Positions 13,193-23,699 are shown, counted from the first letter of the stretch. The stretch is DNA of 64,000 nucleotides from Bugula neritina (GCA_964035545.1 OZ037768.1:10434741-10498740), one strand, 5' to 3'. A program made the numbers and translations. The notes: a model not told the origin generated them from the letters alone.

Positions 13193-14651
13193 ATGAGTAG
13201 CAACAGGCCAGTAACACGGAGCATAACCAGACAAAGACAAATGGCTACCTCAGGAGAACCAACCTCATTTGCCCCTACCACAACTAGCTCCCCTGACATT
13301 ATGACACAACCTCTCATAACAACCACCTTAACTTCAACTACCCTATCTGACCATACTGACACTCCACGAACCGCAACAACCACTATGTCCAACTTGACCA
13401 CAACATCCTACGAGACGGGCACGAGACCCAAAACCCCAATACATACGCTCACCTCGAAAGAAAATATAGTGAAGTTCTGGAACTCACTATCACCGGAACT
13501 ACGACAGGACTGTATTAATAGCAATACTTCGACAGGCCCTACACCCAGCCTTACGACAACACCACCATGGCTTGACAACTCAAGCACACATGACACCCAC
13601 ACTACAAGTCTCTTCAAATCAACCACGACCTTCCCGCAGCATACTTAATACCAACATACCCACTACGAACCTATTCCAAACCCAGATAATAGCAAGCGTG
13701 GCTCCCAACGTAGGTAGCCTGCCATCCTTTTTCGGCGACTCTACTGCACTCTACTGAGTCCTGGGAAAACTTCATAGAGAAATGGGAAATCCTGATGGCC
13801 CTTCATCAGTATGATAATGAACAGCTGGCCCTCGCCATACCTGCCAAGCTTACTAGTTCAGCTTGGCAAACATATCGAAAGGTAGTAAAGCAGGCGCCCG
13901 GCAGTGCCACAAACTATGCTGTGCTTAAACCCAAACTGGCGGCAATGTTCCAAAGGAGCAACCCACTCCTAGAGAAGAGCCTCTGGAAATTGTCGCAGGG
14001 GAAGCAGACGGTTGGAGAATTTTTCACAGAGGTAGTTTCACAAGGCCAGTCGGCATTCCTGGATATGCCGGAGGAATACAGAAATAAGGTACTGACGAAC
14101 GTCTTCATAGCAGGGTTGAACGAAGCCCATCAGAGGGATATCCTTCTGAAGGGTGAGCTCACCCTGCAGCAAACCTTAGAGGAAGCAAAAAAGCTGGAGG
14201 CAGTAGACGGGGCATTCAAGACACAAAAAATAAATTTGATAGAGTCAGAAATAGTTGCTGAAGTGAATAACACCCGGAGCCAAGCAGAACTCATAGCTCC
14301 TCTGCAAAAACAAATAGATGGACTGGCTGAGCTAATAAAAGCTCAGTCAGTAAGATCCAAAGAGCAAGCGGAGAGAAATTACAGAAATAATAACTACCAG
14401 CCCAACAGATACCGCGGTAGAGGACGCAGTAGTAACCGGGGTAACAGTAGAGGTGGCTATAGCCAAACACAGCGCTACCATAACCAAAGCGCCCACAACC
14501 AGCATCAGGCCCCTTTTAACCAACACGGAGGACCATATAACCACCAATCACTACACAGATACAATAATGATCGAACAGGTCAAAACTACGGCAATGGGCG
14601 TGGGCAAAACTCTTGGCCCTGCAAGTCTTGCGGGAACCAGCACTATGGGAG
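13193..14651 (+). pseudogene. gag: Ty3-like gag, copy 1 (frameshifted)
   Basis: Gag in three frames: 13193-13648 (Thr/Ser-rich N-terminus), 13572-13757 and 13795-14690. The core has the retrotransposon gag pattern (SAWQTYRKV, then KLSQGKQTVGEFFTEVVSQG and LTLQQTLEEAKKLEAV), followed by an N/R/G/Q-rich tail and the start of a zinc knuckle, CKSCGNQHYGS. The knuckle is cut after GS by the solo LTR at 14652. A duplication of about 10 bp near 13740 (CTCTACTG twice) makes one frameshift; copy 2 lacks it. Gag would form the capsid of virus-like particles. Not functional as it stands. Confidence 0.8.
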
Positions 14652-15172
14652 TGTCACAAATTCTGAGTGTACATATACTGGGTTTTTCCTAATGATTATA
14701 TACGAATGTTCATAAATATTCTAGACTGATCAAAGAGATGGGTCATTGTTCATTGTTATTGTTTTCATTAGTCATGTTAACTACTGCCCAGCAATGTAAA
14801 CAAGGTGTTGCGCAATAATTGCGAAATAACCATGGAAATTCCAATGTTTTGTTTTGTTTTGATTTTCTATAAATAGTATTGGCATGTGGGGAATGTTTTC
14901 TACTAGAATCTTCTGTACTGGAATGCTTGAGAATATTCTAGAGCTTTTTGTTTACTATAAATACTGAGGCAGTTGTGTTTACAGTTCAGTTCATTCTCGG
15001 AGTTCATTTTTATACATTCATCTGTGCATATCTTACTAGAGAAATAAAGTCTACTTATATCCACAACTCTATTACTCACAACTGGATTAGCAAGCTGTAT
15101 GCTACTTGTCTATACACTTCTGACTACCAGACTTTTCGAACTCGTCACACTGCTACCAACAGTTTTGTGACA
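14652..15172. mobile_element. Solo LTR nested in the gag-env junction
   Basis: 521 bp starting TGTCACAAA and ending TTTGTGACA, flanked by a perfect 5-bp duplication GGGAG (14647-14651 and 15173-15177). Copy 2 (around 18690) has the uninterrupted site. It has a TATA box (TATAAATA, 14956-14963) and AATAAA at 15043-15048, so it reads as a plus-oriented LTR with U3 on the left. No internal region remains, as expected after LTR-LTR recombination. Its family differs from LTRs A-C. Confidence 0.88.
14891..14938. promoter_or_regulatory. Heat-shock element cluster in the solo LTR
   Basis: Several nGAAn units lie just upstream of the TATA box, including the perfect inverted pairs GAATCTTC (14906-14913) and GAATATTC (14931-14938), with extra GAA units at 14891 and 14921. 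A further GAATGTTC is at 14704-14711. Arrays of GAAnnTTC are the known HSF-binding pattern. Heat response here is inferred. Confidence 0.5.
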
Positions 15173-16190
15173 GGGAGCAAATGCTCTAATGTGAATGTCG
15201 TCAGCGACCTCGGTCCTGACCAGTTTGCATTCCAGTTCCTAAATCAAGATCCAGGCCAGGAACATGTTGATGCCGTAGAACTGACTCCCAAAGCAAAAAG
15301 ACCGAAGGCCAAAAGTAGAAGAGGTGGCAAGAAATTCTCAGTCATAAATGCAGTACAACTGGCCATGTTATGCTTGCTAAGCTGCTTCATTGGCTGTGGA
15401 GCGACCCCGGTAGAAGCAAAAAACCCCATGGTATGCGGCTCTCACCATACTGACCAACCCCACTTGTTCCGACTGAGCACTAACTACACCTGCCCCGGAC
15501 ATGACAAGACTGACCCTAAACGACAACCCCAGCAGACTAAAATCATGGTGTACAAACCTAACACGATAGAGTGGGAATCGCTAGCATATCAATGCAAGAA
15601 GTTTAAATCGGTAGTCACCACGTTGGTGTCTTTCTTCTCCGATGTGAAGGTCCGTGATGCTCACATAGAGAACCGGCCTATCATGCAGAGAGAGTGCACC
15701 GACATGGTTGCCTCTAAACACTGTGACGCGGGTGAGCTTAAGGGTGGAAATGGTGTCTTCACTACGCGCAACAAGGTCGAAGCAGAGTACAAGCATTGCT
15801 GCAAGAAGCGATTCTTCTCAAAGTATCAGTGCAGCATAGTTAGAGCGACCGTGTACAAAAGGCACGAGAATAAGGAATTTGAGTCCACTGCAGGTGATGT
15901 CCGTCATTGCAAATATGACGATGGAAGCTGCAGATTGGACGACGGTTCCATTCTCATATGGGAACCACGGAAGTAGACCTACTGCAAGCACACGGAGTGC
16001 TACACCAAGGAAGGCACCTTATTTGACAACTACTTTGTCAGTAGTGACCATTCAATGGCCTTGACGTTTGCCCGATATGGAATCAACTCGACGAAGAACT
16101 GCCATGGCAAGTACACATCGATGTCTGACCAAGAGCTGATGTTAAGGTTCATGACGCCGCTCCACAACATTACTATTCTAAGCATAGTCT
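15173..16190 (+). pseudogene. env: Envelope-like glycoprotein, copy 1 (truncated)
   Basis: Resumes the gag zinc-knuckle frame after the solo LTR (GSKCSNVNVVSDLGPDQF), then a basic stretch (KAKSRRGGKKF), a signal-like hydrophobic segment ending GCGATPVEA, and a Cys-rich ectodomain with an NYT glycosylation site. A CAG in copy 2 is TAG here (15974-15976), a premature stop. Similarity to copy 2 is lost at about 16185, so the rest of the ectodomain, the anchor and the protease are missing. Dead copy. Confidence 0.75.
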
Positions 16191-16565
16191 GATATAAGAG
16201 CATTGACCATAACCTATTGCACTAGCATCTAAAAAGTGATGCAGCTTAGTTTTGACAATTGTATCAAAATTAGCTTAATATAAGCATCTAGGTATTGCTA
16301 CATTGTCTAACATGTTAAATTCATGTTTCCAGGAGAACAACTGAGCACTAACAGCTTCATTTACATATAGACTGCAAAATCTTTTTGCCACACAGTATAA
16401 AAAGGAGATAAAAAGCCTAGGGGTCAAATAAAGATGCTACTGTTGACAAAATTCCACGCTTTGTAGCTGGCTCGGCTTGTTTGAGATTCATTGAGAATTT
16501 AAAATTGCCAGACTGAGTGCACCATTTAATGCCTAATGCTCTTTCTATGGGCAGAACACTGTTGT
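16191..16565. other. Unassigned segment between env copy 1 and LTR B
   Basis: Unrelated to copy 2 at the same position. It contains a TATA-like AGTATAAAAAGG near 16395 and AATAAA near 16426, so it could be part of another LTR or the 3' non-coding end of the element. No ORF is supported. Confidence 0.35.
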
Positions 16566-17193
16566 TGTAGTGGAATTATGGACTTTAGACTTATTCAATT
16601 CTCATTCTACATTCTCATTTCCTTACGCCCAGCTACACCCCACATTAATATTAACTTTCCATTGTTATACAGATTAGAGACAATTAATGTCATCACAATA
16701 GCCAAGCTGTCTCCTACTGTCTGTAACATGTACTAATTTCGTTACAATTATAATTACATTTTCGCTTTGAAGTCAGTTGCTATACGTCAAACACCCTGGT
16801 CCTGCAGCTTCGTGGCTTTATCCTTATATGGAGATGCAGCCACCCTTGTAAAGGCAGTAACCTATCCTGAGATAGCTGACGTGGACCAACCGGCAGGAAG
16901 CCTAAGTATTACAGCCACTCTTGTAATACTGCAGCCTATCCTGAAGCAGCTGACGTGGAGCTAACCGGCAAGAAGCATCTTGCTACACCCAACAGCTATC
17001 TGAAGTCACTTCTCTGTAAGACCCAGCTTCAGGTAGACGCACTCAGAACGAGAGGAGTTATCTACAATCTACAAGGTAATTACCATAAAGTATATGCATA
17101 TAATACTGTTATAGTAAATCACTAAGGCTTAGCCATATTAGTAATAGCTGTACAGTAAGTTATAGCGGGATACCACAAGTTCCCGTTATAACA
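16566..17193 (+). repeat. LTR B (shared middle LTR of the tandem elements)
   Basis: Same family as LTR A, with TGTAGTGG start, AACA end, the CArG box at 16822-16831 and the roughly 80-bp internal duplication. It serves as 3' LTR of copy 1 and 5' LTR of copy 2. Such a three-LTR or shared-LTR layout usually comes from recombination or insertion into a related LTR. Confidence 0.82.
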
Positions 17194-17640
17194 TTTGGTG
17201 GAGGTACCATTTCGGTCTCCCCTCTCGTATTGCCTAGCATTTAATTGCTGATCACTGAGGTTAACCACTCGGTTATACTTGGCTTAGGTAGCTATTACTG
17301 CCAAGCTATTGTATTGACGGCTCCCACAAGCTTGAGGACAAGCTATTTTTAACTTAAGGTGGAGTTTAGAGTTCATTGAGTGTATTAAAAATCACTTTGG
17401 AATAACCACAAAAATAGGCCTAAATAATAATTGAACATATTACATACAGAACTGGTCCCACGACACATAAATTAAGGCAATACCTAAATAAGCGCTATAG
17501 AAATACAATAAAAAATTCTAGTGGTTGACCTGGAGTCCCGGTATCTAATACCAAACAATATATTAGTACTGTCAATTTTGAATTACAAGACTCAACTCCC
17601 TTTTTATAAACTTTATTATTACTTGTTGCTGTGTTATCAA
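17194..17640 (+). other. Leader of Ty3-like element copy 2
   Basis: Starts TTTGGTGGAGGTACC (possible primer-binding site) and aligns with the leader after LTR A, then joins abruptly to gag near 17660, lacking the N-terminal gag region present in copy 1. Confidence 0.6.
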
Positions 17641-18695
17641 CACTACTTTTGCTGTTACAGAAATTAGTACCGTTAAACAAAACGAACATACCCACCGCCA
17701 ATCCATTCCAAACGCAGATAATAGCAAGCGTGGCACCCAACTTGGATAGCCTGCCATCTTTTTCCGGCGACTCTACTGAGTCCTGGGAGAATTTTATAGA
17801 GAGGTGGGAAGTCCTGGTGGCCCCCAGCGATATGATAACGAACAACTAGCCCTCGCCATACCTGCCAAGCTCACTGGCTCAGCTTGGCAGACATATCGAA
17901 AGGTAGTGAAACAGGCGCCCGGCTGTGCCAGCAACTACACTGCACTTAAACCCAAACTGGCTACAATGTTTCAAAGTAGCAACCCACTGCTAGGGAAGAG
18001 CCTCTAGAAACTGTCACAGGGGAAGAAGACTGTTAGAGAATTCTTCACAGAAGTAGTTTCACAAGGCCAATCGGCATTCCTGGATATGCCGGAGGAATAC
18101 AGAGATAAGGTACTGACGAACGTCTTCATAGCAGGGTTGAACGAAGCCCATCAGAGGGATATCCTTCTGAAGGGTGAACTCACCCTGCAGCAGACCTTAG
18201 AGGAAGCAAAAAAGCTGGAGGCAGTAGACGGGGCACTCAAGACTCAAAAAATAAATTTCATAGAGTCAGAAATAGTCGCTGAAGTAAATTACACCTGGAG
18301 CCAAGCAGAACTCATAGCTCCTCTGCAAAAACAAATAGACGGTCTGGCTGAACTAATAAAAGCTCAGTCAATAATATCTAAGGAGCAAGCGGAGAAAAGT
18401 TACAGAAGCAATAACTACCAGCCCAACCGATACCGTGGTAGAGGACGCGGTGGTAACCGAGGCAACAGAAAAGGTGGCTATAACCAACCACAGCGCTACT
18501 ATAACCAAGGCGCCCACAACCAACATCAGGCCCCTTTTAACCAACATCAGGCCCCTTTTAACCAACAGAGAGGATCATACAACCACCAATCACTACACAG
18601 ACACAATAATGATCGCACAGGTCAGAACTACGGCAATGGGCGTAGACAAAATCCTTGGCCCTGCAAATCTTGCGTGATCCGGCATTATGGGAGCA
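17641..18695 (+). pseudogene. gag: Ty3-like gag, copy 2
   Basis: Core gag with GDSTESWENFIERW near the N-terminus, QSAFLDMPEEYRDK in the middle, a polar N/Q/R/G-rich tail with a small tandem repeat (NQHQAPF twice), and a zinc knuckle CKSC-VIRH-YGSKC of CX2CX3HX4C type. Defects relative to copy 1: a 1-base shift near 17815 and TGG to TAG at 18005-18007. From 18008 the frame is open and runs without a stop into the envelope-like region, so gag and env share one ORF (18086-19915). The N-terminal Thr-rich part is missing. Confidence 0.8.
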
Positions 18696-20864
18696 AATGC
18701 TCTAATGTAAATGTCGTCAGCGACCTCGGTCCTGACGAGTTTGCATTCCAGTTCTTAAATCAAGATCCAGGCCAAGAACACGTCGATGCCGTAGAACTGA
18801 CTCCCAAAGCAAGAAGACCGAAGGCCAAAAGTAGAAGAGGTGGCAAGAAATTCTCAGTCATAAATGCAGTACAACTGGCCATGTTATGCTTGCTAAGCTG
18901 CTTCATTGGCTGTGGAGCGACCCCGGTAGAAGCAAAAAGCCCCATGGTGTACGGCTCACACCATACTGACCAACCCCACTTGTTCCGACTGAACACTAAC
19001 TACACCTGCCCCGGACATGACAAGACTGACCCCACGCGACAGCCCCAACAGACAAAAATCATGGTATACAAACCTAACACGATAGAGTGGGAGTCACCAG
19101 CTTACCAATGCAAGAAGTTCAAATCAGTAGTCACCACGTTAGTGTCTCTCTTCACCGACGTGAAAGTCCGGAATGCTCACATAGAGAACCGGCCTATCAC
19201 GCGGGGAGAGTGCATCGACATGGTTGCCTCTAAACACTGTGACACGGGCGAGCTTAAGAGCAGAAATGGTGTCTTCACTACGCGCAACAAGGTCGAAGCA
19301 GAGTACAAGCACTGCTGCAAGAAACGATTCTTCTCGAAGAATCAGTGCAGCATAGTTAAAGCGACCGTGTACAAAAGGCATGAGGATAAGGAATTCGAGT
19401 CCACTGCAGGTGATGTCCGTCATTGCAATTATGACGAAGGAAGCTGCAGATTGGACGACGGTTGCATTCTCATATGGGAACCACGGAAGCAGATCCACTG
19501 CAAGCATACAGAGTGGGACATCGAGGAAGGCACCTTCTTCGACAACCACTTCGTCAGTAGTGACCATTCAATGGCCTTGACGTTTGCCCAATATGGAATC
19601 AACTCGACGAAGGACTGCCATGGCAAGAACATGTTGATGTCAGACCAAAGGCTGATGTTAAGGTTCATGACGCCACTCCACAATGTTACCATTCGCAACA
19701 ACGTCACAGCCACATATCAAATTGTAGGCTTGTATGCGTCTACAATAAACGCAGTAGCACAAGCTCTGGCGTTAGAACAAATCACCACTGCACAAAAACT
19801 ATTCTGGACTTCATACTACTATTCGTGTCACAACACTGCCCAAACCATTAACCTCATCACTCTCTTACTTGAAAGACATCTCACAACAGCAGCAAGACAC
19901 GTTGCAATTGAGTAACGTGGTCGCGAAAGCCGGCCTAGGCTACTTAGAGGTGTACCCCTGCACTGAGTTGGAAAGAACTTCTTACCAACTACTGGAAATG
20001 AAACACAACAACTGCACCAACTACTTGCCGATACAAATATCTATAGCTAGTCTCGAATCCATTGGATATCTGGACCCTATAAAAAACATAATACACCCTG
20101 ACTCATACAACGTAGACTGCACCCACAAAGAGAAAGTTCCTGGGAAATTGGACGGTATTATTTACTTATATTCATGGAACGAATCTCTAAAACTGGCCCC
20201 AAACACTACAATTCTATCCCTGCCAAACATCAACTTAGGAGCTACTCCCTTGGAATTACACGAGAACATCTTCAGTTGTGCACATAGACTGAATCGGACT
20301 GATTTTAGTCATCACCACTCCTTAAATGCTATCCTTTCAACACTCAACCGCCAAGCACAGGTGTTGAAAACCGTTGGAGTTGTTAGCTCCTCACACTATA
20401 GACTAGACAAAAATAGAATAGAGACTCAAGAAGGCATACTGGGTAATTCATATTTCTCCTTCTTGTTCGGAGGTCATGTAGCCTCAGTATATGAATTGTG
20501 GACCATGCTAGCAAATCTCATTGTGACGATTGCTTCAGTTGTCTTCGTTTCAAAGAAATTATACTATCACCTGTGCATCAGATACATCTGCAAAAGGCGT
20601 GGCGGAATCGTAGTAGATGCTGTGGACATCATAGAACAAAGTAGAACACACCAACCAACAGCAGAAGAGACTAGGACAGCCACGGAATTGCATTCTTTAA
20701 TAAACCCCACTCATTCCCAAGTAGAAAGTACAACCCCCATTTCTGCTATTAACTCAAACACCCCACCAGCAAGGTTATACCCTGCACTTGAGGATATGAC
20801 CGAAACAGATGACATCGCTTGGCCTTCTTGGACCAAGCAAGCCAGGCAAAAGTCTTCACAATGA
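18696..20864 (+). pseudogene. env: Envelope-like glycoprotein fused downstream of gag, copy 2
   Basis: Begins in frame with the gag zinc knuckle. A basic patch and a signal-like hydrophobic stretch (about 18850-18936) precede a long Cys-rich ectodomain with N-glycosylation sequons (NYT, NVT, NCT, NES, NTT, NRT). A Cys-rich block has the form GSCRLDDG-ILIWEP. The frame shifts once between about 19869 and 19915 and continues to 20864. A hydrophobic anchor (about 20506-20575, WTMLANLIVTIASVVFV) is followed by a basic stop-transfer stretch and a roughly 95-residue tail. This layout is that of a type I viral membrane glycoprotein. The viral source family is not settled. Position before protease is unusual; retroelement env normally follows pol. 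Confidence 0.72.
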
Positions 20865-20868
20865 CTAG
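20862..20868 (+). promoter_or_regulatory. UGA CUAG leaky-stop context at env/protease junction
   Basis: The env frame ends CAA TGA CTA G, and the same frame then runs open through the protease to 21191. UGA CUAG is the established high-readthrough stop context in animal mRNAs and several viruses. Readthrough here is inferred from sequence only. Confidence 0.55.
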
Positions 20869-21191
20869 CCACGCCATTGCCGAAAACCGCTCCCCAAGTA
20901 TTGGGAATTCTGGATAGTCGCACCTGTCGAACAACAACAATAAGGGCAGAGGTAAACGGCAAGAGGTGTACCGCGTTAACAGATGCTGGCGCATCCATAA
21001 GTATTGTGAACTGCAATATCGCTGCCAACTTAGGGTTGGCACTACAACCACAAAAGATTAAGGCAAGGGGTGTTACCAACAGCTCCTTAGACATTCTCGG
21101 GAAATCGGACGTAGTGATTACAATAGGCAAAGACACAAGAGTAGAACATTCACTCTTCGTGGCCAATGCAATTACTCACGACGTTTACTGA
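20865..21191 (+). pseudogene. pro: Retropepsin (aspartic protease) domain, 3'-truncated
   Basis: Same frame as env, directly after the TGA. It has the retropepsin core ALTDAGASISIV, with D-A-G-A where D-T/S-G-A is usual, and a downstream ARGVTNSSLDILGK region resembling the flap and following strand. The ORF ends at 21189-21191 just before the usual ILG.DFL segment. Sequence from 21185 belongs to another repeat, so reverse transcriptase and integrase have been lost at the junction. It would process the polyprotein in an intact element. The substituted active-site Thr may mean a mutated copy. Confidence 0.65.
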
Positions 21192-21262
21192 AGTGAACTC
21201 GATATTTTTGAAGTAAAACTTGAAACTTCAAGTTAATACCTTTAAATACCTTTTTAATACCT
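21185..21262. repeat. 78-bp fragment shared with the 1.65-kb repeat
   Basis: TTTACTGAAGTGAACTCGAT through AAATACCTTT matches about 23662-23735 and 28608-28675. It ends in short AATACCTTTA direct repeats. It marks the breakpoint that cut off the protease-pol part of the plus-strand element and the 3' part of the minus-strand gag element. Confidence 0.65.
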
Positions 21263-21343
21263 TTAAATCCACCCCGTTTTCCTTTCTGCTTTGGCCCGCG
21301 GAGCTCTGGGGGCTTCCAGGGATCGTGGGGTTTCTGCCGCTTC

Positions 21344-22156
21344 TTAGGTCCGTGGGCAGCTCGAGCGGCGGTGTCCTCTTGTGCCGCATCTCCAGCAACG
21401 GGTAGCTGGTCTGGGAGTCTCTACTCCTGGTCTCTTGTACTCCATGGGATTGCTGTATGTTATGGTCGCCACCAACTGTCCCAACATAGTCAAAAAGCGG
21501 TCGACCTCTGTCTCCAAAGAAGGGCTAGCAGTAGCGGCAGCTACTCAGACCGGATGGTCTGGTTCTCTAGTGGTTCGCGGGATAGTCTCTATCGCTCTAT
21601 AGAGTTGCTCGGCCCCCAGATATGCCTCGCTTTCCTGGATTGCAGCCTCTTTTGTGGTCACTCCTCTCGCTTGTAACTGGTGGTGGAGGCCCAAATTGTT
21701 GAGGGATTGTACAAAAGCCTCGAACGTATAGCGCCGTCTGTGTGTTTCTGGCAGGTCGCTATACGCGATCCGTGCCAGTCTCTTCACCAGAGTAGCGTGG
21801 TCCGGAAGTGGTGTACATGTTTTGCGGAGCAGTCCCTGTAAACGGGCCTTGGCGTCTGCGACAGGTATGCCAAAACGGGCCCGTAGCGCAGCAATGATCC
21901 CGTCTACGCTAGGTCTCAGCCCGTACGGCTTGGCTTGTTCCGTCAGTGCCATCCGTAGTTTTATCAGGGCTACTCTCGGCGGCCATTTTGTAATGGCTGC
22001 AACTTCATGGAATTCCCGAATAAATTGTTCAACATCTTCAAGGCCCGTGAAGGCGGGAGCCTCTAATGTATATTTATATGCCTCCTCTTCGGCCTCGGGA
22101 GAGTTTACGATAATGTCTCGCTCACCTTCTTCAGTTGAAGCTGTACTTTCGGCCAT
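21344..22156 (-). pseudogene. gag: Ty3-like gag of a second LTR family
   Basis: ATG at 22156, with a capsid-type region (FTGLEDVEQFIREFHEVA, then IIAALRARFGIPVADAKARL and LARIAYSDLPETHRRRYTFE) typical of metazoan Ty3 gags. An in-frame TGA at 21545-21547 interrupts it; reading on, the same frame reaches a perfect CCHC knuckle, CWRCGTRGHRRSSC, and stops at 21344-21346. Unrelated in sequence to the gag at 13-18 kb. GC-richer than its surroundings, suggesting a younger insertion. Pol is absent because the element is broken at about 21262. Confidence 0.78.
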
Positions 22157-22196
22157 GATGCTCTAATGTTTTTCCATCGTCTCCAAACAGTAGCTA

Positions 22197-22216
22197 GGAT
22201 CCCACCGCTGCCACCA
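22197..22216 (-). other. Primer-binding site of the minus-strand LTR element
   Basis: TGGTGGCAGCGGTGGGATCC begins one base after the LTR end (ACAACA G). A TGG start directly after the LTR is the hallmark of a tRNA primer-binding site. The matching tRNA was not determined. Confidence 0.7.
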
Positions 22217-22217
22217 C

Positions 22218-22484
22218 TGTTGTGATTTACACAATACTAATGCCTGGTTCCTAGCTTGTAATTATGATTTGGTTATCCGCAGCAATATAGGGCTTGTGAT
22301 AAGATTAAAAGAGATTTATTTACAATTACATACTAATAAAATGATATAAGAAAGCGCACGGAATAAAGTATTACATCTTCCTAATTGCTAGTACACTCTC
22401 TCTACTGACAACCCTCTCGTTACGCATCGCTGGGGGCTGTGGCTAGGGGGACACGTGGACGCGCGTATTGCGCGCTCCACTACA
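22218..22484 (-). repeat. 5' LTR (267 bp) of the minus-strand gag element
   Basis: Starts TGTAGTGGAGCGCGC at 22484 and ends CACAACA at 22218, with AATAAA on the minus strand near 22317. The left boundary is fixed because the second copy of the surrounding repeat (27422) continues uninterrupted there. The element inserted after GCTAT inside a candidate transmembrane exon. No 3' LTR was seen. Confidence 0.72.
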
Positions 22485-22636
22485 ATAGCACCGCGCACCA
22501 TAGCGGCAAGCAAACAAGCTAAGCACTACTATTAGCAATAGCGTGCCTAGCCCCAAAATACTTATTATAAGGCCCCCATTTTGGTCCTCCTGAGCTGAGA
22601 ACAGCCCAGCAAAGTCGAATTCAGTAACGTTAGACC
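22485..22636 (-). CDS. Candidate transmembrane exon of a receptor-like gene (R1)
   Basis: A good acceptor (CTATGCTACAG|GG) opens a phase-1 exon reading GSNVTEFDFAGLFSAQ, then a 20-residue hydrophobic span (IISILGLGTLLLIVVLSLFA) and a basic CRYGAR tail, where the LTR has inserted. A preceding exon (about 22764-22845, Ser/Thr-rich, ...ETTTDLPVT) ends in a matching phase-1 donor (G|GTTAGT). The pattern suggests stalk plus membrane anchor of a type I surface protein. The ectodomain exons were not found. Inference. Confidence 0.4.
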
Positions 22637-23699
22637 CTGTAGCATAGAGTGGCATATAAACTAGGAATGCTTACTCAAAGAGGCAATTTGATTGATATGA
22701 CTATGATGACGACCCTATACTGCTACTGCTTTAAACTAGACAATAGGTCTACTTACTAACCCCGCGTAACAGGCAGATCGGTAGTTGTTTCTAGGATATT
22801 CGGTGCTGTGCTGTACGGTGTAGAGGCTTCCCTGAGGCACTCTAGCACTCTCCCCCACCAGTAGTTACAATGTAACAGACAGGTCCAAAGGGCAAGGGTC
22901 CATTCAAGTCAATATAAGCAATAGCCTAGTGAATACATATATCAACCCCCCTCCCCCCCCTCAGTTAGATACTAACATATAACAGTCTGCTGATACCAAC
23001 AAATCTACCCCAATGCTTACTAACCCCTTGAGGAGTAAATAGAATAACGAATGGCAGGAGCCATTCCCTTTTCTTTTTATTGAGTGAGCAGCTTAACAGC
23101 TAGCAGTGGGTACCAGTGGCCCACTAGATCAATTATATATAATCATAACACAAAACACTGAAGCCGAAATACCCACTAGTTGAAGTTTTCTTTTTTTATA
23201 ATTATTATCTACTTACCCACTTATTTCAATATTAACCAGATAAAGATGGATCTATATGGGTGTATAAGTAACTAAAATAACTGTGAGACAAGTTACAACC
23301 AACAACACCCATCTCATTAAGTCTAATGACCATTATTGCCAAGTACAACTTCACTCTTGTTGATTAGAATTTTCTAATGTCAATACTACTCAACCAGACA
23401 TATTGACATAGTATCTATTAGTATTGACACCGCAACTAGTAGCAACACTGCAATTATTGTGGGTGGGTAATTCAGTCAGCAAACAATCCACTCATTAGTT
23501 TTACTTTAAACTTATAGTCGCAATACTGTACTGAAAATTTATCATTTTTTAAAAAAGAATTAAGTTTCAAAGTCAAATGGGAAATTACACTTAGTTTTGG
23601 TTATATCGTTTCAGGACATTTCCCTTCTAGACTAAAACTTTTACACGATTACAATTTTTAATTACTGAAGTAAACTCGATATTTTTGAAGTAAAACTTG

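Noticed and set aside
13162-14547. Minus-strand ORFs opposite gag (13162-13401, 13408-13626, 13914-14108, 14347-14547)
   Set aside because: Antisense shadows of the Thr-rich and N/Q-rich gag; no domain or start context of their own.
14948-15976. A long plus ORF apparently starting at 14948
   Set aside because: Its first roughly 75 codons are solo-LTR sequence; the real coding part begins at 15173 in the gag-env frame. The apparent start is an accident of insertion.
16191-16565. A further solo LTR between env copy 1 and LTR B
   Set aside because: TATA-like and AATAAA motifs are present, but no TG...CA ends with a matching flank duplication could be placed.
18696-20864. Naming the virus family that donated the envelope
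   Set aside because: Signal, Cys-rich block, anchor and tail are visible, but no family-defining fusion motif could be fixed by eye; a profile or structure search would be needed.
21220-21676. Plus-strand ORFs around 21.2-21.7 kb
   Set aside because: Opposite a clear minus-strand gag with a CCHC zinc knuckle.
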